A stretch of 64,000 nt of DNA, taken from contig CM049407.1 in assembly GCA_026929865.2 (NCBI GenBank), forward strand, positions 14,834,001 through 14,898,000, read 5' to 3'. Position numbers and translations under genes: made by a program. This document shows positions 1-10,146 of this stretch, piece after piece (position 1 is the first letter of the stretch; the number at the start of each line of letters is the position of its first letter). The notes beneath the pieces are model-generated. The model was not told the origin of the DNA, made no database searches, and was given only the letters and a program-made list of their open reading frames with translations. The stretch is from Hyperoplus lanceolatus (lineage: Eukaryota > Chordata > Actinopteri > Uranoscopiformes > Ammodytidae).

Positions 1-372
1 CGCAACCAGATTGAGTGACTGCATCGAAAGGGAAGTAAAGCAGAAAAAAAGGAATGACAAGCAGTTGTTATAGGAGATGTAGCGATGGTCAAACAGAAAT
101 GTGTCAAGAACCTTCGGCACTAGAGCAGAGCTACCAAACAGGTCCACAAATGCTAGGTTAAAAACTGCAATATATTTCGGAGTTCTCAGACTATGATCCA
201 CAATTATAACAGTCATCACAACTGTGTTTCCCAGCACTGATAGAATGTAAATCAAACTGAGAAATATGTAATAATACTTAACATTATGTATGCCAATAAA
301 TCCGCCTATTATGAAATATGCAGGATGCACAGAGGTGATGTTTTTCCTGAGACCAGAGTTAAAAAATTCCAT
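1..372 (-). CDS. Odorant receptor (7TM GPCR), N-terminal part, runs off the window
   Basis: The minus strand is open from an ATG at 372-370 to the window edge, giving 124 codons. It reads as the N-terminus, TM1, TM2 and start of TM3 of a fish odorant receptor. Visible marks are an N-glycosylation site (NIT, about residue 11), the TM1 motif LGNTVV, the TM2 motif LRTPKYIAVFNLAFVDL, the Cys before TM3 in YNNC, and the start of TM3 (SLSMQSLNLVA). Receptors of this family sit in the cilia of olfactory neurons, bind odorants and couple to a G protein. The sequence aligns along its length with the pseudogene at 5791-9190, which supports the ATG chosen. No break is seen in this part, but the rest lies outside the window, so intactness is unknown. 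I do not assign a subfamily. Confidence 0.85.
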   Translation of the reverse strand, partial: MEFFNSGLRKNITSVHPAYFIIGGFIGIHNVKYYYIFLSLIYILSVLGNTVVMTVIIVDHSLRTPKYIAVFNLAFVDLFGSSALVPKVLDTFLFDHRYISYNNCLSFLFFCFTSLSMQSLNLVA

Positions 373-631
373 TTTAAGACAATAATCTTTTACGGTTTGC
401 AATGTTCCAGTGTTTCAGTTGGAATGCCAAGGAAAGCTCCCTCCTTCTCTCTGTCTTTTGGAAGTTATGGCAGGACTCGGAGAGGACAGTCAGGCAGGCA
501 TGTGTTCTTCTGTGTTACTGTCTTATATAGCACAATGTCAGTGTTGATAGCTAAGGTGGGACCTTTCATTTGCATTCGCTTTGTTTACATGCCAGTTCAC
601 AGAGCCTGAGCTGTGTGTTGACAATGGATTT
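373..631. other. Upstream flank of the edge odorant receptor
   Basis: This is the 5' side of the minus-strand receptor. No convincing coding sequence is seen. The open frames here are short and lack family features. Confidence 0.4.
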
Positions 632-1674
632 CAGGGCTGTACGCTTATTTTTTAAAGTGGTAGCACTGGTGCTAGCAAGCAAAAAAATTCAGCAGCACAA
701 AAATAAATTTGGTAGCACACAAAGTATGATCGAAAACTTGCATGACCCTAACCCTTGCATTTAGCTCTAATTACCTTTGAGCATGTCATCTTGGTTTTAT
801 TTGAGATTCTCAATGAATATGATATCCTAGTGTGCAGTAATAATTGTAGAAAAATTAATAGGGGTGCTCTGATTGCAATTTAGAAAAAAGAGTCTAACCT
901 GCCAATGGCAATTTTTTTGCTGATTCAGAATTATTTCCCCCCCATAGAACTATAAAAATAATGTCTATACCTATATATTTTTATAAACATATCATTATTA
1001 TATTAGGCTAATAATAACAAACATTTTTAGAACATTTCATTCTTTTAATGAAAACCATACTTTAAAACATTGAACATATAGCCTATTAAATAAATTAGTA
1101 AACATAGTTATACAATTTAGGCCACGTTAAATAGGTTGTGTCAATCTTTGTTTAAATCATAGATAGTTACTGCTGTTGACTGCTTTCTTTATAGGTCCAT
1201 GGTTGACTGCAGGGCTGTGAAGCGCTAACTTCCTGTTCTTACCTGCTTCAAAATAAGAGTCAACTCGCATTTGGCTAGTAACCGACTTTTATTGTGAAGG
1301 CGCACAGGAAATGTTCTGTTTGCACACGCACTACCTTCACTGCGTTAATGTAAAGAGAGCCGTCTCCTTCCTGTTTTAACCGTTGGTGAAGTTAGACGCC
1401 ATAATCGCCGCACAAGCACAGATCCCGAGCACACATCTTTCACCAGCCAAAGTGGAGGGTAGACTTAATAACTTACTCGCCTAAGACTACATTCACCCGC
1501 ATTTGGAAAGTGTTAATGTAGAGCTCTCTAAGCAGTATTTTTGCATAGCTCCTCTGTGTCTCAAACAGACAGCATCTGCTCATTAGCACTGGTGCGACTG
1601 GACTTGTATTCATCATCGCACGTGATCAATTTCAGTAGCAAATGCGATCAAAACTGTCGCACTGTACAGCCCTG
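632..1674. mobile_element. Non-autonomous hAT-like element
   Basis: The ends are inverted repeats, CAGGGCTGTAC on the left and GTACAGCCCTG on the right. The inner left end (GTAGCACTGGTGCTAGCAA) resembles the left end of the hAT copy at 8098-9162, so both belong to one group. There is no transposase frame inside. The flanks share GGATTT, but a clean 8-bp TSD cannot be fixed, so the exact ends may be off by one or two bases. Confidence 0.7.
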
Positions 1675-1974
1675 GATTTTGTTTTTTAGTGCACACAGTA
1701 AAGAAAGGTAGTGGATCGTGAGGAAATATAGACTGATATTGACAAATAATTATTTTGAAAACAAGCGTTCTGCAGAATCGCTGACTTCACCTTTTATTCA
1801 GTTTGAAATATATATTTGCCTGTATATGGTTTAGTAAAGGGTGTCTAGTCTATAGGTTATTTTAAAAACAAGAACGAAACAGAAGAAAAGGTTAAGAAAC
1901 AACACATATTGCACTTCATTGGGTGCTATTTTGACATTATCCATTGTGATTGGATTTGTTCATCATTTAGTTAT
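1675..1974. other. AT-rich spacer
   Basis: Nothing recognisable is seen between the hAT-like element and the odorant receptor scrap. Confidence 0.3.
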
Positions 1975-2120
1975 TCCAATATAAACAAAGAAGAGAAAGA
2001 CTACTTGATACTTGGGATGCCGGATGAACCACTTATTATGAAATAAGCTGGACGCATAAAGACGATGTTCTCTGAAAAGAGCTTTTCAGACCATGAGAAG
2101 AAAATAAGCAAGAACTTCAT
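1975..2120 (-). pseudogene. Odorant receptor N-terminal fragment
   Basis: Starting at an ATG at 2120-2118, the minus strand reads SENIVFMRPAYFIISGSSG, then a GIPSIK-type segment. This aligns with the N-termini of the two other receptors in the window (PAYFIIGGFIG and PAYFLISGFIG). A stop follows IK. Nucleotide similarity continues about 25 bases into the start of TM1 and then ends. No TM2 to TM7 sequence follows, so this is a relic of a third receptor copy. The open frame continues upstream of the ATG without family similarity. Confidence 0.7.
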
Positions 2121-2596
2121 TCCTGAATTGATTTTGTTAGAACCTTGAATTAGAGCATTGAACTTGTAAGTAGTTTGTAATGATAAAGCACTTATAAAAT
2201 GATAACATGGCACAGTAATGGTATAATTATAGAGTTGAGGGGAAACAAAATAGGAGGTCTTGAAATAAGGTGGAATCAAATTAGTTTTTAAGTTATATGT
2301 CCAAAGATATTACCATAAGCATAAGTTTGCTACTTTTGCTACTAACCTTACAGTACAATTCAATGGAATATGTAATACTACTCATGAAAGCACAAACCAG
2401 CAACACAACTGAAATGATGTTCTCTCTGCATCTTCAAGTTTTCAAATGAAAAGTTACACATTTGTTCGTTAAAATATAGAACTTTCTACCAAAAGCAATT
2501 TTTGTGACTGGGAATATTTGTAATTGTTGAATCTGTTTATTAACGTTAAGAGGCTTCAAGCTTACGCACCTTGGTGGCAATACTTGGCAAAATGTA
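2121..2596. other. AT-rich spacer
   Basis: Nothing recognisable. The short minus-strand frames here have no family features. Confidence 0.3.
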
Positions 2597-4505
2597 GGGG
2601 AGAATGGGGTAATCTGAGACACTTTTTACATTTGCTCCCCTCTAAGCGAGCTAAAATGATTTATCACTCAAATTTACACATTTCCCATTAATTCAGGATG
2701 TTTCCTAGAAATGGGCATTAGCAGAATTTTTTCAAGACAAAGGGCAGTGAAAATACGATTGTTTAAAAAAAAGTTGTCATGTATCTCACTTTACCCCTGC
2801 TGTGGGGTAAACTGAGACAGACCAGAAAAATCAAGGGGGTAAACTGAATCACTTACTTTTTACACTCTGAAACTACCATACAGTTAGAATCCTGAGAGCT
2901 AGCTTGAAAACCAAATATAACTAAACTAATGTCGGACTTGTAACAGAATCATGGGGTTTGGTCAATTAAGCAAAACATTTTTCAAAACAATTGAAAGTAA
3001 CTCTGATCAAATGCAACATATAATTCATATTCAATAATTAACATTCAAATGACAGATATAACCAGTTAGATTAAAACACAGTCTGGGGGTCAGAACACAG
3101 GACCCTTAGAGACAGCTAATGTCTGGGGTTCAATCTGGGACTCAGAACAGGACTAAACCCAGCTGTCATTTTTCATCTTTTGAGTCTTTTTTTTCTGCAT
3201 TTGTTTTATTGGGATCATTCATTGAATAAATACATATTTCTTATAGTCTATTGATGTTAAAGGTCACTCTCCTGTCCCCCACATACAGTACATATGTGCC
3301 AAACCATGCCCTTGCTGACACCCCTTCAACCATCAACCCCCACCTCCAGCCCACCTCAAACTAGTCTCCTTGCTACCTCAAATATAATGGATTCATTAAA
3401 AGAGGGCACATAGACTGTCTCACTTTACCCCACATCATTTGTCTCACTTTACCCCACTGCCACAATTTGAGAAAAAACTACCTCTATCAGCAATTCAGCC
3501 TAATCTTCAGTTATCATCATCACATGGTTTCATATGTTGGTAGTTCATCAACATGTGTGATAGAAGTTTTTCTATCTGAATCAATTTGATTAGGCACAAC
3601 AATCGATTAAGTTGACAGCAAGAAAATGTACTTTTACGTTTTGCTGACTTTGGTCGGGCTACAGAGGACTGTTTTGGGAGGCTGGTGGGCTGAGGTGAGG
3701 TGCGGGACTGCTGTTGTCGCGCTTGTGTGTCAGGGCCTGCGATTGTTAGGTATTTTTTTGGCTGGGTTTGTCTATGACAGGGGGAGACAATAATCAACTT
3801 AAACTAATCAACTGAAAAAAAAAATACTAATTTAGGTTGGGGGTGTTACGCGCTCCCACCTCTCTGTTCCTCCCTCCTCTTGCTCCGCCACACTTTCTCT
3901 CTCCCAGGTGTCCTGAGGCCTGATTGGCGGCAGGTGCTCCTAATTATGTGGTGCTTAAAGGCGTGGCCTGCGCCAGTCACTCTCTCTCTCTGCCTGCCTG
4001 ACTGGAGGACGGTGTGTTGCTGACCTGGTGCTTGTGGTTTATTTAGTTTATGGTTGGTTTACTTATGGGGGGCTGCTAGGTTGTATTATTTTACTTTGCT
4101 CGTAGTTTAGAGGGGCCGGGGTTATAGTTTAGTTGGAGGAAGGCCTGGGCAATACTGTGGTCCAACTGTGGCTCCCCAGGTCTTCCTCCCGTTTACCTCT
4201 TTTCTTTTGCAGCCTCCTTATTGAGTTGTGTTGTGGGTTTGTTTTAAATAAAGCACCTTATTACTTTGATTCATGGTTTCATTTGGTTTATTTGCATGTT
4301 TACTGGCCGGCTGAACGAGCCTGGGATGGCCGGCCGTAACACATACAAAAAATACATGCTTACTACATCACCATGAGGTCCTCTCTTTCATGGCCAAGGG
4401 GAAATGGGAGGGGCTTGAAAACATATATCTCACATGACCAAAAATGTGTTCCATGTCCTAGATACAGAGGGTGTCTCACATTACCCGATGTCTCACATCC
4501 TCCCC
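2597..4505. mobile_element. TIR DNA element with reiterated GTCTCACTTTACCCC motif
   Basis: The ends are inverted: left GGGGAGAATGGGGTAATCTG, right (reverse complement) GGGGAGGATGTGAGACATCG, both flanked by TA. The motif GTCTCA-N-(T/A)TTACCCC or its complement recurs inside, near 2611, 2785, 2806, 2852, 3415, 3440 and 4473. No transposase frame is seen. A candidate solo LTR lies within it at 3844-4341. A TA target would suit a Tc1/mariner-type element, but the superfamily is not settled. Confidence 0.55.
3844..4341 (+). mobile_element. Candidate solo LTR (fossil)
   Basis: This 498-bp stretch is GC-richer than its flanks. It begins TGTTACG and ends CGTAACA, the TG...CA form of long terminal repeats with a short perfect inverted end. 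A polyadenylation signal AATAAA lies near 4247 in the plus sense. There is no internal coding region, as expected after LTR-LTR recombination. A matching flanking duplication is not obvious, so another element type is possible. It sits inside the TIR element at 2597-4505 and is therefore the later arrival. Confidence 0.45.
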
Positions 4506-5431
4506 TATATGGTTTGTACAATTTTATAAATAAATAGAGATTAAAGCAGTGTACTTTTTTGTATTCAAGAGCATAACATAATTTTGGCTTGCAAATGTCT
4601 TTTTGTGTCCATTTATTAATGAAAAACCCATTACTCGAAAGAGAAAATTCCATTTTGCCTCTACAGTTCTTAAAAGGTGTGCCCAGCCCTGCTATAGGCC
4701 ATGTTGACTCGATCTCTGAGCATCTCTGCAATTACAACATGATATTCTAATTTTATACATAACACACTAACCTATAAAAAATACAACAAAACTGTTTTTA
4801 ACAATATCTTCATAACTGCCTCCTGAACAACCATAATGATATTCAAAGCATGCAACATTTACGTTCTATACCTAAATCCTCTGTCGGGACATGTCAAAAC
4901 GTTAGGTCAATTTTGATTTGTTCAACTGAGAAAAACCTGAAATTAAAATACATACTACGATCACAAAAATAATTTACATAATCTACACTCCCTGGAGCTC
5001 ATTTACAATAACATTCTTCAAGAAAACACAGCCATGTCCCTGAATTACGGGAGAGGTTATATGTGGAGCAGTGTTGAGTTAGAACACAGTAGATTCCTTT
5101 ATAAAAGATGAGCAGAAAAGAAAACATAATGGGTATTACACCTTTTTAAATCCAACTATGAGGTATCAATTACCAAAAGAGGCAGAAAAACATTACAATA
5201 TTTGATTGTTGTGATACATTTTTCGTCTTGCAAAACAAAAAATCAGTTTGTAGCTCTTATCTTAGATTTTTATACAGAAGAATCCATCAAGCAGAGACAC
5301 ACACAGTTGAATCAGATCAACTGTCTGCAGTATTTCCTTGCATTAAACAAGTCCATAAACATTTTAACCAGTTTGTCTTATTGTGAGGTATTAAGTATTT
5401 CATAGTGCCATACTATAGACTGGTGTCAATA
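4506..5431. other. AT-rich spacer without recognised content
   Basis: No gene, repeat array or element end is recognised here. Confidence 0.3.
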
Positions 5432-5692
5432 AGTGTTTTGTTACTATGCAAAATTTTAATTAAAAATAAATTATAGAGTCACACAAAAATAATCCCCTCC
5501 AATGATCACTTCCGCCCCACTAGAATGTGAGGTGGTTTGTTTATCTGCACCCCTTTGGCTGTATCTAACATAGTACATTTGTTGGGGTTTTTTGTACAGG
5601 ACATAGCTCTACCCCAGCTGCTCCCTGCTTCCGGATAACTTTTGTGTGACTATAATTTTCCTTCATTAAAATGTTGCATAGTCAACCTTTAA
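5432..5692. mobile_element. MITE with TTAA-type end
   Basis: The two halves are inverted: left TATAGAGTCACACAAAA, right TTTTGTGTGACTATA, with CTATGCAAAATTTTAAT against ATTAAAATGTTGCATAG further out. The right end is followed by TTAA, and the left has the near match ATAA. A partial second copy lies at 9704-9895. Non-coding. A TTAA target suggests a Kolobok or piggyBac-type family. Confidence 0.6.
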
Positions 5693-5790
5693 GAAATGGT
5701 TACTTGATATCAAGCTGAATTATACTAATGCAATGTTAATTAAATAAATTCATTTTGAATATCATGAAACATATCTTGGTTGTTACAAAA
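5693..5790. other. 3' flank of the odorant receptor pseudogene
   Basis: Short AT-rich stretch with nothing recognised. Confidence 0.3.
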
Positions 5791-6914
5791 CTACCAAGCA
5801 TTTACAATAGCTCTTATAAATATTACTGTAAACAGAAGAGGAGAAATATACACAAATGGTAATTTTCTAATAATTTTCTTCACAGCAATTTTGGATCGAT
5901 TTCTGAAATACATTTTTTTCAGTGATAGTTTGATTTCGTCTGTCTGCATAGCATAAATGATTGGGTTCAACATGGGAGGAAAGACGGAGGTCAAAGATAG
6001 GTTAATGATTCTGGCATTCTGATTTAATTTTGCACCGATAGTAAATGTGATCAATACTGGGAGGACAAAGATTGCCACTAAGCAGAGATGAGCTGTGCAG
6101 GTTTTAAAGGCCTTCACTCTTTCCTGAACCGAGGCTACTTTAAACAATGTATTTCCAATATATGAATAACTGAACAGAATAAATATAATCGGAAGCCCAA
6201 GAATAAGCGTTGGACACAATTTACCCATGATAGAGCTGGGAGTATTGTCATTGCAAGCAAGCCGGTATATCTGGCCATGGTCACATAAATAGCTGTTAAT
6301 AACAACAGACTTAAAGAAAGAAGTCTTGTAAGAAGACATGCAGCAATAAGAACTATCGTTATCACAGAGATCCAGAAACAGAAGATCAAAGACAGCATGA
6401 ACCTGTGAGTAACCTTCAAGTGATAGTGCAGTGGATAGATAATGGCCATCAGTCTGTCAATGGACAGTGTTACAAGATTAAGTGACTGCATTGAAAGGCA
6501 GGTAAAGCAGAAAAAAGAATGCAAAGCAGTCGTTGTAGGAGATGTAGCGTTGGTCAAACAGAAATATGTCTAGAAGTTTCGGCACCAGAGCGGTGCTGCT
6601 CAACAGGTCCGACAAAGCTAAATTGAAAACCGCAATGTATTTTGGAGCTCGCAGATTATGATCTAAGTATATCACAGCCATCACGGCTGTGTTACCGAGC
6701 ACTGAAAGAACATAAACAAAAAACAGAAAGACATAGTAATTAGTGCTGTCACACGATTAAAATATTTAATCACGATTAATCTCATTAATGTCATAGTTAA
6801 CTCGCGATTAATCGCGATTAATCGCATTTTCATTTATTCTAGCCTGAATGTCCATTGATTTCTTTTTGTCCCATTATTTTTTCTCATTTTAATGCTCTTA
6901 TCACACCCATTCTA

Positions 6915-7000
6915 ATTATGATATTTAAGAAGAAATACACTGAATTACAATGATGTCTACACCATTGTAATTCAGTGTATTTCTTCTAAAATATCATAAT
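6915..7000. repeat. Near-perfect inverted repeat (hairpin) within the hAT element
   Basis: Two 38-base arms (6915-6952 and 6963-7000) are complementary with a single mismatch, separated by a 10-base spacer. A core of the arm is AGAAATACACTGAATTACAA. Transcription from either strand would give a long, almost perfect stem-loop. Confidence 0.9.
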
Positions 7001-7020
7001 TTGCAATTCAGTGCAAATAA

Positions 7021-7043
7021 CAATATAGACCCCCCCCCCCCTC
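7021..7043. repeat. C-rich tract
   Basis: A run of C residues interrupted once by CT lies just after the hairpin, inside the hAT element. Confidence 0.8.
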
Positions 7044-7483
7044 CCTGCACCCCACCCCTAGAACAGGATTAACAAACATAATTATTGGAACTTCTTTTTT
7101 TTATTTAAAACCCAAACCATAAAACAACATAGGGTATATTAAACAAATTAGTATTAAGGCTAAATTAAAGTGGTTGTTGTAGGCCTAAATGTTTTGGGAG
7201 TCTTTCAACCACGGCTTATTTCAGACTGTGTGTGGAGTGGACACACTATGCCTGCGTGCAGGTGGTTGCCATGGTGCTGCTGCAGCCCAGGCTTCGCAGC
7301 GAAAATTAAAGTGAAAATGAATGACTGGCGGCTGCCACTAACATTCATGGAGGTTTTGGTGCGCGCGCAGGGTTTTAAGTAGGATTTTGCAAATGACAGG
7401 CTTTCTTTTCTGTTCTTTTCTGCATAGTCCCAGTCACAACACGGAACACTAGTGAAGGTCGCGCAGCTGAGCTAGGAAGTGCT

Positions 7484-7709
7484 TAGTCTGGCTTGACCAC
7501 TCCCGCCAGCGTCTATTAAGCGCTGGCGTAGGCAAACAACGCTACGCCTCCATTGGCTGCTTCCCGGGGTTAGCCCCGCCGTAGACGATTGTGATTGGTT
7601 TAAATAAATAAAAACAGGCCAGCCCAGTTTCCCCCCGAATAGACGGCTCTAAACGGAGTGCTTCCAGACCATACTACTTGCTGTAGTTTGGTCTGGCTTT
7701 GCGAGACTA
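7484..7709. mobile_element. Short MITE nested in the hAT element
   Basis: The ends are TAGTCTGG on the left and GCGAGACTA on the right (reverse complement TAGTCTCGC). GGAAGTGCT is duplicated at 7475-7483 and 7710-7718, and the identity runs slightly further into the flank, so the duplication may be 8 or 9 bp. It is 226 bp long and non-coding. Termini and duplication length resemble the MITE at 13938-14497. Confidence 0.8.
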
Positions 7710-8097
7710 GGAAGTGCTAGGTTCCGGTTTCTGCTTCAAAATAAAAGTCAGAATTGACTTGACGTTTTGCCGTTTTGCCAGTTAAATTATTTTAATGTGA
7801 AATTACGCTGTAGGACATGTTCCGGTTGAATTGACAGTAACTTAAATGCGAGCCATATGTATAGTTTGTGGTGTTTCAGTTGTTCTAACATTACTAGTTG
7901 ATACAACAGCATGTGAAAAAACCACAACGTTTGCTAGGCCATGACGAGCGTTAATCGCGCGATAAAAAAATTGACGCCGTTAAAATGTGTTTGCGTTAAA
8001 CTGACAGCACTAATAGTAATACTTGATATAAGGTATCCCAATGAATCCACTTATTAGGAAATATGCAGGAAGTAAAAAAGTGATGTTTTTCCCAAGG

Positions 8098-9162
8098 CAG
8101 GTCTCCAGACTAACCTATTTTACTAGGAGCACTGGCGCCCCTAACTCAGAATTTTTAGGGGCGCAAGCAGAAAATTTAGGAGCAAACATTAAATAGACCT
8201 GCAACGCATCTATTAAAATGTTTCCCAATTTTAACTATATTAGGCCTATTGATATTGTATTGCCAGCATGTTTTGGACCACACTGACAACAGATGATACT
8301 GTTCATTGTGTTTTCGATTTTGCATCACCATGTGAAATTCTTCAGACATTCCTTTAGGAAAAGGATTTTTTTTTGTGCCCATTTTCACCACAACCACCTC
8401 TACATCCAAGCCCTCTGATCTGTCCTACTCTATCTCTGCTGACTCCAGGAAAATAGCCTAGTTATTGGCCCAAAAGTAACTAGTAGGAGCTAGGTGACAT
8501 TATCAACTAATTTGCATTATAGCCTATGCTATTCTGAAAGAGGCAAAATGAACAGAAAATGCTGACCAGGTAGTTTACAAATTAACTAGGCCTATTTACA
8601 TATTTACAAACTCACTTTACACACTTTTTTTGTTGCCATATTACTACAAGGTTAGCTTTTTATAGATATGCAGTGGACTATTGAATGTGGACATATCAAA
8701 CAATTTTCGTGTTCACAAACGTCCCCTGACACACGATGCTGTCTGCTGCAGGTGGCGGGGGTTTCTATCAGACTGCCCGTGTGACTGAGTGCTGTCAGCG
8801 GTGAGGAGTAGCAGCTCCGTTGCTACTCTGCTCTTGAGCGCGCGGTTAAAAAATAAATCTAATCTTATCGCTATGGCGGAAAGTCGGCAGGTATAGCGGA
8901 AAAAGTCACCAGTTGGCAACATGTTAAAGACGTGACGACAGCGGGACACTGAGATGAGAGTAGGTTACGTGATCCGCGCTGTTGATCGTTTAACTGATCA
9001 CTCGCGGACTTCTCTCTCTCTCTCTCTCAAAGTACTAATAATAATGACACAAATGTCGGCGAATTTTCCATTCGCGCGCGTGCCCCTAGTTTTAAAAACT
9101 ACTCGCACTGTCTCCAAAAATTGTCGCAAAATGCGAGCATTTGGTCGCAGTCTAGAGCCCTG
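8098..9162. mobile_element. hAT element inserted near the start codon of the OR pseudogene
   Basis: The ends are CAGGTCTCCAGACT and AGTCTAGAGCCCTG, which are imperfect inverted repeats. A perfect 8-bp duplication TCCCAAGG lies at 8090-8097 and 9163-9170. The insertion falls after about nine codons of the receptor. No transposase frame is seen. The left end (GGAGCACTGGCGCCCCTAA) resembles the hAT-like element at 632-1674. Confidence 0.92.
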
Positions 9163-9190
9163 TCCCAAGGGCTGAGTTGAAAAAATTCAT

Positions 9191-9519
9191 TGTAAAAACG
9201 TTTTCAAGCTTTTAGTGTTCGAAGCGTTGAATGTAGAGAAGAGTACTGCAAGTATTTCAGCACTGTGTTCTGTTGTCTGCAGAATGAGGTGAGCGGTTGA
9301 TGGACTCTTAATGAAGCACTGTCGAGATGCTGTCAACATCTGAGAAATATGTTTGAAGTCTAGTCCCTTAGCATCAAGAAGAAAAAAAACATTTCCAATC
9401 CAATCAACTTTCTGCATTGATGCAATCTACTCATGGTATACTCCGACAGCGTTTCCATGGAAGCCTACAGAGCATCAGTTTACATTTACTTTTGTTGTCT
9501 TTCAGTGGGTTACCTGCAC
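9191..9519. other. 5' flank of the odorant receptor pseudogene
   Basis: No gene is recognised. This would have held the receptor promoter and 5' untranslated region, but no motif stands out. Confidence 0.3.
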
Positions 9520-10146
9520 CGATCCACTATTTTTAGTTCCGATCCAATTCCGATATATGGGTTTTGGATATCGGCCGATACTGATACTGTCCGATACGAT
9601 ACCATAATTATTATAAATGTTTTTGTTGGTGGTGATGTTATGTGTAAGGCTTAAGCAATAATAATTTAAAAGAGCAAGAAATTACACAAATGCATATAGG
9701 TTTCTTAAAGACAGAATATGCAATATTTTAATGAAAATATAAATTATAGAGTCACACAAAAATAATCCTTCTCAATGAGCACTTCTGCCACACTAGAATA
9801 TTTGGTGGTGTGTTTGTCTGAACAGTCTTCCTCTCTCTGGCTGTATTTTACCTAGTAGAATTTGTCATAGTGCAGAAGCCTCTCCACTTCCTTGACGTGG
9901 GTTAGCTTTGGTTAGCTCACTGGCTAACAAACTGATATGTACTATATGTCTAATTAGAAAGTGGTGTCCTCTCTCCCTCCACCGAACATCGGCGCATGCT
10001 CGCACAGGTCGTTCGCTCATTCATAGTACAAAATGTTTTTTTTTTTTTTTATCGGATTTTGTATCGGAGCTGTCAGTCCGATATCCGATACGCAGATTTC
10101 GGCTATATCGGACCCAATACTGGATCGGATCGGCCCCATCCCTTAC
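9520..10146. mobile_element. TIR DNA element (GATCCGATATC-rich ends)
   Basis: Both ends are rich in GATCGG/CCGATA words in inverted orientation: left CCGATCCACT...GATATCGGCCGATAC, right CCGATATCCGATACG...GGATCGGATCGGCCCCATCCC. This end style is common among fish hAT relatives. The exact left end and a TSD cannot be fixed (TTACCT occurs at both sides). It contains a partial copy of the TTAA-type MITE and a T-run at 10034-10051. Confidence 0.5.
9704..9895 (+). repeat. Partial copy of the 5432-5692 MITE
   Basis: It begins TTAAAGACAG, and the block ATTATAGAGTCACACAAAAA is shared with the copy at 5432-5692. The other inverted half is missing. Confidence 0.6.

Larger units (their letters stand above)
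6741..8012. mobile_element. hAT element inserted in the OR pseudogene
   Basis: The ends are TAGTGCTGTCA and TGACAGCACTA, and a perfect 8-bp duplication ATAGTAAT flanks it (6733-6740 and 8013-8020). An 8-bp TSD is the hAT hallmark. The subterminal sequence is rich in GATTAATCGCGATTAATCGC on the left, with GCGTTAATCGCGCG-like sequence on the right. No transposase frame is seen, so it is non-autonomous. It contains a 38-bp hairpin (6915-7000) and a nested MITE (7484-7709). Confidence 0.92.
5791..9190 (-). pseudogene. Odorant receptor pseudogene split by two hAT insertions
   Basis: The minus strand starts at an ATG at 9190-9188 (MNFFNSALGKNITF) and ends in a stop at 5791-5793. The receptor sequence lies in three blocks: 9163-9190, 8013-8097 and 5791-6740. 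The gaps are hAT elements at 8098-9162 and 6741-8012. Family marks are LGNTAV (TM1), APKYIAVFNLALSDLL (TM2), SIDRLMAIIYPLHYH (end of TM3), KAFKTCTAHL (TM6) and PPMLNPIIYA (TM7). Besides the insertions, the frame shifts twice: near 6510-6525 in an A-run, and near 6310-6340 before extracellular loop 2. It is therefore dead. It is close kin of the receptor at 1-372, which retains the first of these regions in frame. Odorant receptor genes normally have a single coding exon, so the gaps are not introns. Confidence 0.9.

Noticed and set aside
286-764. Two plus-strand frames opposite and upstream of the odorant receptor
   Set aside because: They overlap the antisense of the receptor and the end of a hAT-like element, with no family features.
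4133-4339. Plus-strand frame in the solo LTR candidate
   Set aside because: It lies wholly within the TG...CA block, ends at its border and has no family features.
5202-5405. Plus-strand frame of 67 residues
   Set aside because: AT-rich chance frame with no recognised features.
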